A stretch of 64,000 bases of DNA from CAZZNQ01 sp964655775. Its GTDB lineage: Bacteria > Planctomycetota > Brocadiia > SM23-32. The notes beneath the pieces are model-generated. The model was not told the origin of the DNA. It ran no database searches and was given only the letters and a program-made list of their open reading frames with translations. The position numbers and the translations under genes were made by a program. Positions within the stretch are counted from its first letter, which is position 1, and every line of letters starts with the position of its first letter. The DNA lies in contig CAZZNQ010000007.1 of NCBI GenBank assembly GCA_964655775.1, positions 1-64,000 of the forward strand, given 5' to 3'. Below are positions 8,290-16,873 of the stretch, in pieces.

Positions 8290-10923
8290 TCATCCGCGAT
8301 TCCCTTTGAGCCGCTCCACGATGTCGGCGAGGGCGTTGAGCGCCTCCAGAGGCGTCATGGACGCCGTGTCGAGCGCCAGTAGCTCCTCGCGTATCTTGGC
8401 GTCCATCGGCTTGAAGAGCGGAAGCTGTACCATGGCCGGCCGCCCGGCGGGGTCGGCGGCATTCGCCTTGGCACGCGGCACGAACCGGGCTTCGTCATTC
8501 GGGCCGATGGCGTTCTCTTCCAGGTACTCGAGGATGTCCTGCGCCCTCTCGACCACGTCCGTCGGCACGCCGGCCAGTTTGGCCACGTGGATCCCGTAGC
8601 TGCGGTCCGTTGCGCCGGGAACCACGCGGTGCAGGAACACCACCTGCCCTTCCCACTCGCGTACCGCCATGTTCACGTTCCGCACCCCCTTCGCGGAGTG
8701 GGCCAGTTGGGCCAGCTCGTGGTAGTGCGTTGCGAACAGCGTTCGGGCGCCGACGTGGTTGTGGACGTGCTCTGCCGTCGCCCAGGCGATGCTGACTCCG
8801 TCGAACGTGCTGGTGCCGCGGCCCACTTCGTCGAGGATGATCAGGCTGGCCGAGGTCGCGTTATTCAGGATGTTGGCCACCTCGGTCATCTCGACCATGA
8901 AGGTGCTCTGGCCGCGCTGCTGCTCGTCGCTGGCGCCCACGCGTGTGAATATACGGTCCGCCAGGCCGATGGAGGCCTCCTTCGCAGGCACAAACGAGCC
9001 GACCTGCGCCATGAGGACAATGAGTGCAGTCTGCCGGATGTAGACGCTCTTTCCCGCCATGTTCGGGCCGGTGATGATGAGCAGCGTGCCTTCCTTCTCG
9101 CCCAGATCGATGTCGTTCGGCACGAATTGATCGTCCAGCAGGCGCTCCAGCACCGGGTGACGGCCGTCCTGTATCAGCAGCTTGCGTTCGTCGGCTACAG
9201 TCGGGCGCACGTATCGATGCTCGTCCGCTACCGTGGCGAGCGAGGCAAGCGTGTCCAGCACGGCGAGAGCCTCGGCCGTGGCCTGCAGACGCTCCGTATA
9301 CCCGCTGACCTCCTCGCGGACCTGCTGGAATATCTCGTATTCCAGCTCCTTCGCCCTTTCTCCGGCGCCGAGGACGGTCGATTCGCGCTCCTTCAGCTCG
9401 GGGGTGATGTAGCGTTCGGCGTTCTTCAGGGTCTGTTTGCGGATGTAGTGTTCGGGCACCTTGTCCTTGTGGGTGTTCGTGACCTCGATGTAGTAGCCGA
9501 ACACCTTGTTGAATCCGACCTTGAGCGAGGGTATCTCCGATCGCGCGCTTTCCTCGGCCTCGAACCGGGCTATCCAGCTCTTGCCCTCGCGGGCTGTCAG
9601 CCGAAGCTCGTCCAACTCGGGGCTGTAGCCGTCACGGATCAGGCCGCCGTCGGTTATCACGGCGGGGGGATCGGTCTTGACGGCCGTTGCGATGAGGCCT
9701 TCCACTTCGGGCAGCGGGTCGATTGTGTCGCGGGTGCGACAGAGCAGGTCCGAGCGGCAGTCTTCCAACAACAGCTTCAGGTCCGGGAGTCCGGATAGCG
9801 ACTGCTGTAAGGCGATCAGGTCCCGAGCATTCGCGCGGGCGGTGTGCACCTTGGTGGTTAGGCGCTCGATGTCGTAGATCTCGCGGAGTCGCTCCGCCAG
9901 CTCGCGGCGCAGCGTCCGCTCGGCATGAAGCTCCTGGACGGCGTCCAGCCGGGCCTCGACCTCTTCCCGCCGGCGCAGCGGAGTCAATAGCCAGCGTCTG
10001 AGCTGGCGTGCGCCCATCGGCGTGCAGGTGCGGTCCAGCACGTGCAGGAGCGTGCCTTCGCGGGATCCTCCGCGCATGGTCTCGGTCAGTTCCAGGCTGC
10101 GGCGTGTGGTCGCGTCCAGCACCAGGTAACGGTCGCCGGCAAACGGCTCGATCTTGCGGATGTGGCCCAGCGCGGTCTTCTGCGTCTCCTGCAGGTAGCC
10201 CAGAAGGGCGCCTGCTGCGCCCAGCGCCGGGCCCATGTCCTGGCAGCCAAAGCCGTCCAGCGTTCGTGTGCCGAAGTGGTCGTTCAGCCGACGGCGGCCT
10301 TCCTCCTGGGAGAACTCCCACGGCTGGCGGCGCGTGAGCAGGCAGTCCTCCGGCAGGGCGGCTAGCCCTGGATGGGGTTCTGCATCCGACGCCGGCTGAG
10401 GCAGCAGGCATTCGGCCGGGCCGATCCGTTGCAGGCTGTCTCGCAGGGATTCTATGGGCACCTCCTCGGCCTCGAACCGGCCGGTGCTCAGATCCACCCA
10501 AGAGATGCCGGCCGTCTCGCCGTCGAGCGCTACCGCCACGCAGTAGTTGTTGGACCGGCTGTCCAGGATGTGGTCCTCGGTCAGCGTTCCGGCCGTGATG
10601 ACGCGGATCACGTCGCGGTCGACCAGCCCTTTCGCCTCGGCGGGGTCCTGCACCTGCTCGCATATGGCCACCCGGTGGCCGGCCTGGACCAGGCGCTTGA
10701 TGTAGTTGTCCGCGGCATGATGCGGGAAGCCGGCCATGGGGACGGCGTTGGCCCCCTTGTCCCGGCTGGTCAGCGCCAGGCCCAACTCGCGTGCGCAGAT
10801 TTTGGCGTCGTCCAGGAACACTTCATAGAAATCGCCCATTCGGAAAAGAAGCACGGCGTCCTCGTGCTTCTTCTTGAACGCCATGTACTGCCGCATCATG
10901 GGTGTCTGGGCGGATTTAGCCAT
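8290..10923 (-). CDS. mutS: DNA mismatch repair protein MutS
   Basis: 877-residue MutS1. The N-terminal mismatch-binding domain has the wedge motif FRMGDFYEVF, a Phe-x-Glu-type segment that intercalates at the mismatch. The C-terminal ABC ATPase has Walker A GPNMAGKS, then STFMVEMTE and Walker B LIILDEVGRGTSTFDG, and FATHYHEL after it. ATG 10923 begins MAKSAQTPMM, the normal MutS beginning; a 23-codon in-frame extension overlaps the promoter. No mutL is present in the window. Confidence 0.96.
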   Translation of the reverse strand: MAKSAQTPMMRQYMAFKKKHEDAVLLFRMGDFYEVFLDDAKICARELGLALTSRDKGANAVPMAGFPHHAADNYIKRLVQAGHRVAICEQVQDPAEAKGLVDRDVIRVITAGTLTEDHILDSRSNNYCVAVALDGETAGISWVDLSTGRFEAEEVPIESLRDSLQRIGPAECLLPQPASDAEPHPGLAALPEDCLLTRRQPWEFSQEEGRRRLNDHFGTRTLDGFGCQDMGPALGAAGALLGYLQETQKTALGHIRKIEPFAGDRYLVLDATTRRSLELTETMRGGSREGTLLHVLDRTCTPMGARQLRRWLLTPLRRREEVEARLDAVQELHAERTLRRELAERLREIYDIERLTTKVHTARANARDLIALQQSLSGLPDLKLLLEDCRSDLLCRTRDTIDPLPEVEGLIATAVKTDPPAVITDGGLIRDGYSPELDELRLTAREGKSWIARFEAEESARSEIPSLKVGFNKVFGYYIEVTNTHKDKVPEHYIRKQTLKNAERYITPELKERESTVLGAGERAKELEYEIFQQVREEVSGYTERLQATAEALAVLDTLASLATVADEHRYVRPTVADERKLLIQDGRHPVLERLLDDQFVPNDIDLGEKEGTLLIITGPNMAGKSVYIRQTALIVLMAQVGSFVPAKEASIGLADRIFTRVGASDEQQRGQSTFMVEMTEVANILNNATSASLIILDEVGRGTSTFDGVSIAWATAEHVHNHVGARTLFATHYHELAQLAHSAKGVRNVNMAVREWEGQVVFLHRVVPGATDRSYGIHVAKLAGVPTDVVERAQDILEYLEENAIGPNDEARFVPRAKANAADPAGRPAMVQLPLFKPMDAKIREELLALDTASMTPLEALNALADIVERLKGNRG

Positions 10924-10963
10924 ACGGGGCTTCCGGAGGGGTCTTGTGGCGACGTGACTTGGT

Positions 10964-10992
10964 AGGATATAGGTGAGGCGGCGCTTTGTCAA
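10964..10992 (-). promoter_or_regulatory. Sigma-70-type promoter for mutS
   Basis: Minus strand: perfect TTGACA (10987-10992), a 17-base spacer and TATCCT (10964-10969), giving a leader of about 35 bases before the mutS ATG. Confidence 0.6.
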
Positions 10993-11090
10993 TTTGCGGG
11001 AGGACGGCGGACGGTGCGTCGCTTATCCCGCGCGGCCCGGCCACGGAGAATGGGGTGGCGGCAGCAGTTTCTTGAACGGAGGAAGCGGCA

Positions 11091-11567
11091 GTGAAGCGAT
11101 GCCCGGAATGCGGCGCGGACGCAGAGCCCGGTTCGGACCGCTGCGTGGAATGCGGCGCGCGCCTGTTGACCGGCAAGGTCGCGCCTCCGGCCCCGCCGCC
11201 GGAGCCGGACGAGCAGGGGGTGCCCGAGCGCGGTCTGCACTGGGTGCTGGAGACGATTCCCGGCCTGGCCATGCCGGCCGTACTGGTATACGCGATTCCC
11301 TTCCTGCTGTTGGTGTGGCTGTGCATGGCCGGGGGCGCCTACCTCATGACGCACGGCAGCGGGTACACGTATGTGTTCATGGCTGTGCCGGGCATCTTCC
11401 TGCTTGCCTGCGCTGCCCTGGGGTATGGCTGTGCCGTCGCCTGGTTGCTGGCCGGAGAGGTGTGCAATCCCATCGATGCGGCCGTGGACTTCAAGCTTCG
11501 CCACTGGTTGACTCTGTTCCTGCTGGTGACGACTCCGCTGGGGCTCGCCTTCGCCTTTCTTGGCTGA
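11091..11567 (+). CDS. Zinc-ribbon membrane protein of unknown function (first of two paralogues)
   Basis: A 158-residue protein starting at GTG 11091 with GGAGG about 9 bases upstream. Residues 1-25 form a rubredoxin-type zinc ribbon (CPECG ... CVECG), then a proline-rich linker and three hydrophobic segments (about 60-80, 88-115 and 140-157). The layout suggests a cytoplasmic metal-binding head on an inner-membrane anchor. The next gene at 11640 has the same design, so the pair probably arose by duplication. I do not recognise a named family. Confidence 0.75.
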   Translation: MKRCPECGADAEPGSDRCVECGARLLTGKVAPPAPPPEPDEQGVPERGLHWVLETIPGLAMPAVLVYAIPFLLLVWLCMAGGAYLMTHGSGYTYVFMAVPGIFLLACAALGYGCAVAWLLAGEVCNPIDAAVDFKLRHWLTLFLLVTTPLGLAFAFLG

Positions 11568-11639
11568 AAGAGCGGTCTTGTCGGACGTCGACCGACCGGT
11601 TACCATCATGGCAGTCTGCAGCGAAAGGAGCGAGGCAGG

Positions 11640-12278
11640 ATGGTGCGGCTGTGCCCGAAGTGCGGAAGACGGGTCGACCTGGAAGCCAGGTTCTGCGGCG
11701 GCTGCGGCGAAAGACTTCCGAAGGCGAGCGCGGACTTCGGAGCCGATGATGCGGACCGCGAGCCCGGCGCGCTGCTGCTCGCAGCGGAGTGGTTCTTCGA
11801 GCTGTTCCCCGGCCTCTTGCGCCCCGGCGTGACCGTCTTCTCGGTCCTCGCTCTCGCGGTAGCACTGGGAGTATGGACGCTGGCCGCCTTCGTCGGCTCG
11901 TTCGGCGCCATCATCAGCGCCTTCTTCATCGGCGGCTTCGGGGTGGTTGTCTACTGGACGGCCATAAGCTGGATGATGTACGGCGAGATGGCCCTGCCGT
12001 CCGAAGCGATGGCCGACTTCTCCAGCAAGCAGTGGATGACGTTTATGATGCTTACGTTGGTGCCGATGGCGGCCGTCATCTACTACTCCAAGGCACGCGT
12101 CGGGCGGACCGGGAACGCGTTCCTTCCGGCCTCGAGACCCGCGCACGAAGTGCTGTGGGCCGGGGCCCCCGCCGCCGATATGACTTTGACAGGGCGCCCG
12201 GTTTGCCGTATACTAAGCGCTTCTACGCCCTCCGGGCGAGGGGTATGCGTTTGCCCTCCTTCAGTGCGGAAACCGTCG
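11640..12278 (+). CDS. Zinc-ribbon membrane protein (second paralogue), no stop codon before rplM
   Basis: It starts at ATG 11640 after AAAGGAG. It has an N-terminal zinc ribbon (CPKCG ... CGGCG), then two or three membrane segments (about 60-110 and 138-152), parallel to the gene at 11091. The frame has no stop: it continues through a low-complexity stretch and the rplM promoter into ribosomal protein L13, making one open frame 11640-12713 (357 codons). A single-base indel before 12181 would end the protein at a TGA at 12181-12183, which suggests a recent frameshift or an assembly error, but a real fusion cannot be excluded. The end coordinate given is only the base before rplM. Confidence 0.6.
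12186..12214 (+). promoter_or_regulatory. Strong sigma-70-type promoter for rplM-rpsI
   Basis: Perfect TTGACA (12186-12191), exactly 17 bases, then TATACT (12209-12214, five of six). Transcription would start near 12221, about 58 bases before the rplM ATG. It lies inside the open frame of the preceding zinc-ribbon gene and supports independent expression of L13. Confidence 0.75.
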
Positions 12279-12713
12279 ATGAAGACTTATCTTGCCAGAA
12301 AAGAGGACTACAAGAACAACCGGCGCTGGTATCACGTGGATGCCACGGATAAGGTTCTCGGGCGCGTCTCGACTCGGATTGCCATGGCCCTGATGGGCAA
12401 GGATACTCCGGAGTACACGCCGCACGTGGACACGGGCGCCTACGTCGTCGTCACCAACGCAGAAAAGGTTCGCCTCACCGGTCGAAAGGCGCTGCAGAAG
12501 ACCTACGACCGTTACAGCGGCTATCCGGGCGGGCGCAAGGAGGTGACGTTCGAGGAGATGCTCGAGAAGCATCCGGAGCGGATCATCAAGGAAAGCGTCC
12601 GGCGCATGCTGCCGAAAAACAAGCTGGGTGCGCAGATGCTCAAGAAACTTAAGGTCTATGCAGGTCCCGAGCACCCGCATACATATCACAAACCGTCTGA
12701 GTTGCCCGTCTGA
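12279..12713 (+). CDS. rplM: 50S ribosomal protein L13 (uL13)
   Basis: 144-residue uL13 of normal length. It begins MKTYLARKED and holds WYHVDATDKVLGR, then DTGAYVVVTNAEK and the YSGYPGG and MLPKNKLG motifs. ATG 12279 fits the family N-terminus and lies downstream of a consensus promoter, though the frame is also open upstream to 11640. It is followed by rpsI after 50 bases, the usual bacterial L13-S9 pair. Confidence 0.96.
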   Translation: MKTYLARKEDYKNNRRWYHVDATDKVLGRVSTRIAMALMGKDTPEYTPHVDTGAYVVVTNAEKVRLTGRKALQKTYDRYSGYPGGRKEVTFEEMLEKHPERIIKESVRRMLPKNKLGAQMLKKLKVYAGPEHPHTYHKPSELPV

Positions 12714-12763
12714 ACCGTCGGGCGGCGAGTGGATTCCAGTAGATTTGAGGAAACACGCAGAAC

Positions 12764-13156
12764 ATGGCTGACGACTATATCTGGGGAACAGGGCGCCGCA
12801 AGACGGCCGTTGCCAGGGTAAGGATCCGACCGGGCACCGGCGTGGTCGAGGTGAACGGCCGGGACATGGAGGACTACTTTCCCCGAGAGGATCATCAAGG
12901 TCGCGTGCTGCAGCCCCTTCGGGTCACGCACAACCAGGGCCGCTATGACGTGTTCGTGAACGTGCAGGGCGGCGGGATCACCGGCCAGACCGGCGCGGTG
13001 AGGATGGGGCTCTCGCGTGCGCTGCTGAAGAGCGACGCGTCCCTGCGCGACACCTTGAAGGAATACGGCTTGCTGACGCGCGACGACCGAATGGTCGAAC
13101 GCAAGAAATACGGACGGCGCGGCGCGAGGCGTTCGCCGCAGTTCAGCAAGCGCTGA
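12764..13156 (+). CDS. rpsI: 30S ribosomal protein S9 (uS9)
   Basis: 130-residue uS9. It opens with WGTGRRKTAVARVRI, contains VQGGGITGQTGAVRMGLSRAL and ends in the basic tail RRSPQFSKR whose last residues reach the ribosomal P-site tRNA. An AGGA site precedes ATG 12764. It forms a two-gene unit with rplM and ends at the hairpin at 13181. Confidence 0.97.
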   Translation: MADDYIWGTGRRKTAVARVRIRPGTGVVEVNGRDMEDYFPREDHQGRVLQPLRVTHNQGRYDVFVNVQGGGITGQTGAVRMGLSRALLKSDASLRDTLKEYGLLTRDDRMVERKKYGRRGARRSPQFSKR

Positions 13157-13180
13157 TCGCTGCCGAACCGATTCAATAGA

Positions 13181-13216
13181 AAGACGCCCGGCGTCTGGGT
13201 TGCCGCCGGGCGTCTT
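13181..13216. terminator. Bidirectional terminator hairpin between rpsI and yebC
   Basis: A perfect 13-bp inverted repeat (13181-13193 with 13204-13216) and a 10-base loop. The ends are AAGA and TCTT, and it lies between two convergent genes, so it can serve both strands. Confidence 0.7.
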
Positions 13217-13239
13217 GCCATGTACGCGATCGGCTTCGG

Positions 13240-13992
13240 CTACTCTTCCTCAAGCTCCGCCACGAGCTCGTCCGGCAGGTTGAAGTTCGAGTACACGTTC
13301 GTCACGTCCTCGTCGTCCTCCAGCTCGTCCATCATCTTCAGCACTTTTCGGCCGTCGTCCACGTCCAGATCCACGTATGACTCGGGCACCTGCGTTATCT
13401 CGGCCGACTCGCACTCCAGCCCCGCCGCCGCCAGGCTTCCCTTCACGCTCTGGAGTTCCTTGGGATCGCAGCTCACCTCGTAGACGCCGCCCGCGCCCTG
13501 GAAGTCATCCGCGCCGGCCTCGATGGCAGCGTCGAACGCCTCTTCCTCCGTCATGGAGTCCAACTGGACGATGACCATTCCCTTGGTCTTGAAGCTCCAT
13601 GAGACGCAGCCGGTGGTGCCCAGTTCGCCGCCGTGCGAATCGAATATCCTGCGCACGTGCGCGCTGGTGCGGTTGCGGTTGTCGGTCAGTGCGTCCACCA
13701 TCACGGCGACGCCGCCCGGACCATAGCCCTCGTAACGGACCCCCTCGACCTCCTCGCCTTCCAGCTCGCCGGCGCCTTTGAGGATCGCCCGCTCGATGTT
13801 GCTCTTGGGCATGTTCGCGGCTTTGGCTGCCTCGACCGCATACTTCAGTTCGAGGTTCGTGTCCTCATCCTTGCCGCCGGTGCGCGTGGCGGTCATGATC
13901 TGTTTCGCCAGACGGCTGAAGATCTTGCCGCGGCGCTTGTCTTCCTTCGCCTTCTTGTGCTTGATCCCGGCCCAATGTGAATGCCCAGCCAT
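13240..13992 (-). CDS. YebC/PmpR-family protein
   Basis: 250-residue YebC-family protein. The N-terminus MAGHSHWAGIKHKK, the segment IFSRLAKQI and YEGYGPGGVAV are family hallmarks, and the C-terminus is acidic. Members are described as transcription regulators or as translation factors that help ribosomes at proline stretches; the sequence alone does not decide. It converges on rpsI across the shared terminator. In many genomes yebC neighbours ruvC; here ruvA-ruvB lie 23 kb away. Confidence 0.93.
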   Translation of the reverse strand: MAGHSHWAGIKHKKAKEDKRRGKIFSRLAKQIMTATRTGGKDEDTNLELKYAVEAAKAANMPKSNIERAILKGAGELEGEEVEGVRYEGYGPGGVAVMVDALTDNRNRTSAHVRRIFDSHGGELGTTGCVSWSFKTKGMVIVQLDSMTEEEAFDAAIEAGADDFQGAGGVYEVSCDPKELQSVKGSLAAAGLECESAEITQVPESYVDLDVDDGRKVLKMMDELEDDEDVTNVYSNFNLPDELVAELEEE

Positions 13993-14029
13993 GTGTCCTA
14001 TCTCCCGTGCATGTGAAGTGTTCAGTGTC

Positions 14030-14146
14030 TCACCCGCAGTCGTGAAGCTCCCCGGACCACCAGACGTAGGGCGGTGGCGGCTTCTTCTTGCGGCGCACGG
14101 GCACCGGGCCGCACAGCACGTCGGCCGTTATGTTCGGATAGCGCAT
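14030..14146 (-). CDS. Possible 38-residue small protein upstream of yebC
   Basis: An open frame from ATG 14146 to TGA 14030 encodes a basic, proline-rich peptide with PVRRKKKPPPPYVWW in its middle and two cysteines. Codon choice looks coding-like, and it lies on the yebC strand 38 bases before that gene. However, no Shine-Dalgarno site precedes the ATG and I recognise no family, so it may be chance. Confidence 0.25.
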   Translation of the reverse strand: MRYPNITADVLCGPVPVRRKKKPPPPYVWWSGELHDCG

Positions 14147-14167
14147 CGGAGGTATTTCCGTCGCGGA

Positions 14168-14209
14168 TGTAGGGGCAGGGAACTGAAGATCTCAATTCGT
14201 TCCCCTACA
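14168..14209. other. Inverted repeat in the yebC upstream region
   Basis: TGTAGGGG (14168-14175) pairs with CCCCTACA (14202-14209) around a 26-base loop, and GGGAAC/GTTCCC inside the loop can extend or compete with the stem. It could be a terminator, an operator or an RNA leader element; nothing decides between these. With the small open frame and the promoter at 14261 it accounts for most of the spacer 13993-14318. Confidence 0.35.
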
Positions 14210-14260
14210 CATTATATGTCAAGAAGGCGCCGCAGGAAAGATCGGTCGGTCGCGCCACGG

Positions 14261-14290
14261 TTGAGGGGCATTCGACGGCGCATGTATAAT
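14261..14290 (+). promoter_or_regulatory. Promoter candidate for the gene at 14319
   Basis: TTGAGG (14261-14266), an 18-base spacer and a perfect TATAAT (14285-14290). Transcription would begin at about 14297, leaving a leader of about 20 bases before the ATG at 14319. Confidence 0.55.
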
Positions 14291-14318
14291 CGCGCGCACT
14301 CTACCCCAGAGGGTGCCG

Positions 14319-15107
14319 ATGGACTCCCGCCCTGAAGACCATCAGACCGGCCAAGCGCCTCCTCGCGGCAGCTTCGCGTTGTTGATGCTCGCGATGCTGG
14401 CGGTCTGCCTGCTCGCCGGCCTCCTCCTGAACAAGGAGACGGCGCAAACACGCCTGGCCAGAGCGGCCCGGGCTGTGCTGCCGCCCGTGGCCGAGTCGGG
14501 GCGGAACGCCGTGGTCCAGCTCGAGGGGAGGGCCTTCGTGCTGCCGGTGCGGCCCGAGTTCGACCACGCCGAGGCGATCCGGCTTGCCTTGCGACTGGAA
14601 GCAATGTCCGCTAAGGAGTTGCGCACTCAGGCGGGCGAGAGCGCATATGCTTCGCTCGGTACGGAACTCGCGGACCTGTTGAGAGTGGATGAAGCCCGAG
14701 CCCGCGTGGTGCTCCACGCGCTGGGACTGGCCGCTACGGAAAGCCGCCTCGCCCTCCGCACCGTGAGCGAGGAGGCCCGTGTGTTTGCGGAGCACGCCGA
14801 TGCATGGCCCGAGGCGGCTGAGGCGCTGGAACGCGACTTCGGTCTCTCGGAGCGGACGGTGCAGGCCTTGCGCGGCGAGCTGTGCCGCTTCTCCCTCGAA
14901 CGCGCGTTTGATTCCCGCAGGTCCCTGCGGGAGGCGCGCGATGCCCTGGCGAAGCACGCCGACCTGATACCGGGACAGGCGGACGCCGTTCTGGCGATGG
15001 CGGGCGCCCTGAAGCTGCGTGCCGCCGGATCCGAGGCGAATGCGGCACTGCGCATCGTGGAGCGCAAACGTCCCGACCTGGCCGATCTGCTCAGCCGGGA
15101 ACGCTGA
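14319..15107 (+). CDS. Hypothetical single-pass membrane-anchored protein
   Basis: A 262-residue protein with one N-terminal transmembrane helix (about 20-38) and a long, charged, probably helical extracytoplasmic part rich in Ala, Arg and Glu. I do not recognise a family. ATG 14319 is preferred over the GTG two codons earlier. It is followed 90 bases later by the DUF192 gene on the same strand, and a promoter with a perfect TATAAT lies just upstream. Confidence 0.65.
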   Translation: MDSRPEDHQTGQAPPRGSFALLMLAMLAVCLLAGLLLNKETAQTRLARAARAVLPPVAESGRNAVVQLEGRAFVLPVRPEFDHAEAIRLALRLEAMSAKELRTQAGESAYASLGTELADLLRVDEARARVVLHALGLAATESRLALRTVSEEARVFAEHADAWPEAAEALERDFGLSERTVQALRGELCRFSLERAFDSRRSLREARDALAKHADLIPGQADAVLAMAGALKLRAAGSEANAALRIVERKRPDLADLLSRER

Positions 15108-15197
15108 ACGGCACCGCAGTTGCTGCGGATAGGGCGGCTCAGTTTGAGCCGGACGTACCTCCGCCGCACCTCCAGTGCAAGATGCCGGAGCTTGCCG

Positions 15198-15563
15198 ATG
15201 AAGATCTGCCAGGCCGTTGTCGAGGCGGATGGGCGCACCGTGTTGGAACGGGTGCCTATCGCCGTTTCGGTGTGGGACCGGTTCCGGGGCCTGATGCTGC
15301 GCAAGTCGCTTCAGCCCGGGGAGGGGCTGCTGCTGACGCACTGCAGCAGCGTGCATACCTGCTTCATGCGCTTTCCCATTGACGTCGTCTACCTGAACCG
15401 GAATCAGGAGGTCGTCAAGGTGGTGGAGGGGCTGAAGCCCTACCGCGCCTCCTGCTGCCTGGGCGCGGACAGCGTGCTTGAGGCAGCGTCCGGCTGGGCG
15501 CGCAGGGCGGGGGCACGGATCGGCACGCGGCTGAACTTCCCGCCGATAACACTGGAGAACTGA
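15198..15563 (+). CDS. DUF192 family protein
   Basis: A 121-residue protein of the DUF192 (COG1430) family, small beta-rich proteins of unknown function. It shows the family signatures FRGLMLRKSL, then GEGLLLTHCSSVHTCFMRFPIDVVYL, then the cysteine-containing ASCCLGADSVLE. No signal peptide is present, unlike many relatives, so it is probably cytoplasmic. GGAG precedes ATG 15198 by about 8 bases. It may be cotranscribed with the membrane protein before it and ends at a hairpin facing ilvC. Confidence 0.85.
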   Translation: MKICQAVVEADGRTVLERVPIAVSVWDRFRGLMLRKSLQPGEGLLLTHCSSVHTCFMRFPIDVVYLNRNQEVVKVVEGLKPYRASCCLGADSVLEAASGWARRAGARIGTRLNFPPITLEN

Positions 15564-15564
15564 G

Positions 15565-15619
15565 CCCCAGAACAGAAGACCGGCGCCGCGCGTGGGCGGC
15601 ACCGGCCTTGGGGTTACGA
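15565..15619. terminator. Hairpin terminator between the DUF192 gene and ilvC
   Basis: A GC-rich stem formed by CCGGCGCCG and CGGCACCGG (one G-T wobble), extended outwards by CCCCA and TGGGG after small bulges. It sits between convergent genes. No clear T run follows. Confidence 0.5.
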
Positions 15620-15632
15620 TCTGCGGTGGGTG

Positions 15633-16688
15633 CTACTTCGCCTGGTTCTCGGGCCGAAGTGCCCTCACGGCGGCGCCGGCCCGCCACATCTCCGAGTTCT
15701 TTATCTCGTCGAGTTCGGCTTGGAGCTTCTCGGCGTAGTCCGGGGCGCTGTTCGCCTCTAGCACTATTCGCGTCTCCGTGCCATCCTTCACGCTCTCGTA
15801 GAGGTCGTCGAATACCGGCTCGACAGCCCCACGGAACCTGTCCTTCCAGTCCAGTGCCCCTCGCTGCGCGGTGGTGCTGCAGTTGGCGTACATCCAATCC
15901 ATGCCGTTCTCGGCCACCAGCTTGATCAGGCTCTGGGTGAGTTCCTCGACGGTCTCGTTAAACGCCTCGCTGGGGCTGTGGCCGTGTTTGCGCAGCAGGT
16001 TGTACTGGGCCTCCATCACGCCGGCCAGACAACCCATCAGCACGCCGCGCTCGCCGGTCAGATCGCTCCAGACCTCGTGCTCGAAGGTGGTGGGGAAGAG
16101 GAACCCCGACCCGATGCCGATGCCGATGGCCAAGCAGCGCTCCTCGGCGCGACCGGTGGCGTCCTGGAACACGGCGAAGCTGCTGTTGATGCCGCTGCCT
16201 TCCAGGAAGTTGCGGCGCACCGACGTTCCCGAGCCCTTCGGCGCGACGAGGATCACGTCCAGGTCCTCCGACGGCACGATGCCCGTCTGGTCGCGGTAAA
16301 CGATGGAAAACCCGTGCGAGAAGTAGAGTGCGTCGCCGGGGTTGAGCTTCTCCTTGATCTTCGGCCAGAGGATCATCTGCGCGGCATCGCTGACCAGGTA
16401 CTGGATGATGGTTCCGCGTTCGACCGCTTCCTCGACCGGGAACAGCGTCTCGCCGGGCACCCATCCGTCGGCGACCGCCTTGTCCCAGTCCTTCTTGAAC
16501 TCAGGTGCCTGCCCGATGATGATGTTGAAGCCGTTGTCGCGCATGTTCAGCGACTGAGCCGGGCCCTGCACGCCGTAGCCGATGATGGCGATCTGCTCGT
16601 CCTTGAGGACCTCTCGTGCCTTTTCCAACGGAAACTCGTCACGCGTTATGACGGTTTCCTCCACTCCACCGAAGTTAATCTTGGCCAT
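15633..16688 (-). CDS. ilvC: Ketol-acid reductoisomerase
   Basis: 351-residue enzyme that isomerises and reduces acetolactate or acetohydroxybutyrate with NADPH in branched-chain amino acid synthesis. The Rossmann motif GYGVQGPAQ, then VAPKGSG and the magnesium-binding acidic residues in LTGERGVLMG are present, and one knotted C-terminal domain gives a class I length. The start at 16688 (MAKINFGG) follows AGGAG. No ilvB, ilvN or leu genes adjoin it. Confidence 0.95.
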   Translation of the reverse strand: MAKINFGGVEETVITRDEFPLEKAREVLKDEQIAIIGYGVQGPAQSLNMRDNGFNIIIGQAPEFKKDWDKAVADGWVPGETLFPVEEAVERGTIIQYLVSDAAQMILWPKIKEKLNPGDALYFSHGFSIVYRDQTGIVPSEDLDVILVAPKGSGTSVRRNFLEGSGINSSFAVFQDATGRAEERCLAIGIGIGSGFLFPTTFEHEVWSDLTGERGVLMGCLAGVMEAQYNLLRKHGHSPSEAFNETVEELTQSLIKLVAENGMDWMYANCSTTAQRGALDWKDRFRGAVEPVFDDLYESVKDGTETRIVLEANSAPDYAEKLQAELDEIKNSEMWRAGAAVRALRPENQAK

Positions 16689-16765
16689 GACGCAACTCCT
16701 GGCTAATGGTTTGCTCGGGGTGCATGGGAAGGGGCTGAGCACTCCGGCGCGCAGCCCGGACGGCT

Positions 16766-16794
16766 ATTCTGGCAATTCAGGGCAGTTTTTTCAA
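16766..16794 (-). promoter_or_regulatory. Promoter candidate for ilvC
   Basis: Minus strand: TTGAAA (16789-16794), 17 bases, CAGAAT (16766-16771). The leader to the ilvC ATG would be about 70 bases; no leader peptide or attenuator is evident in it. Confidence 0.45.
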
Positions 16795-16873
16795 GCGTAT
16801 CCGCACGTCGCGCATCGCGTTGCGTGCCCCGGTGCCATCTGCTCTAATCTACCTTTCCTGTGGAGGACGCGCG

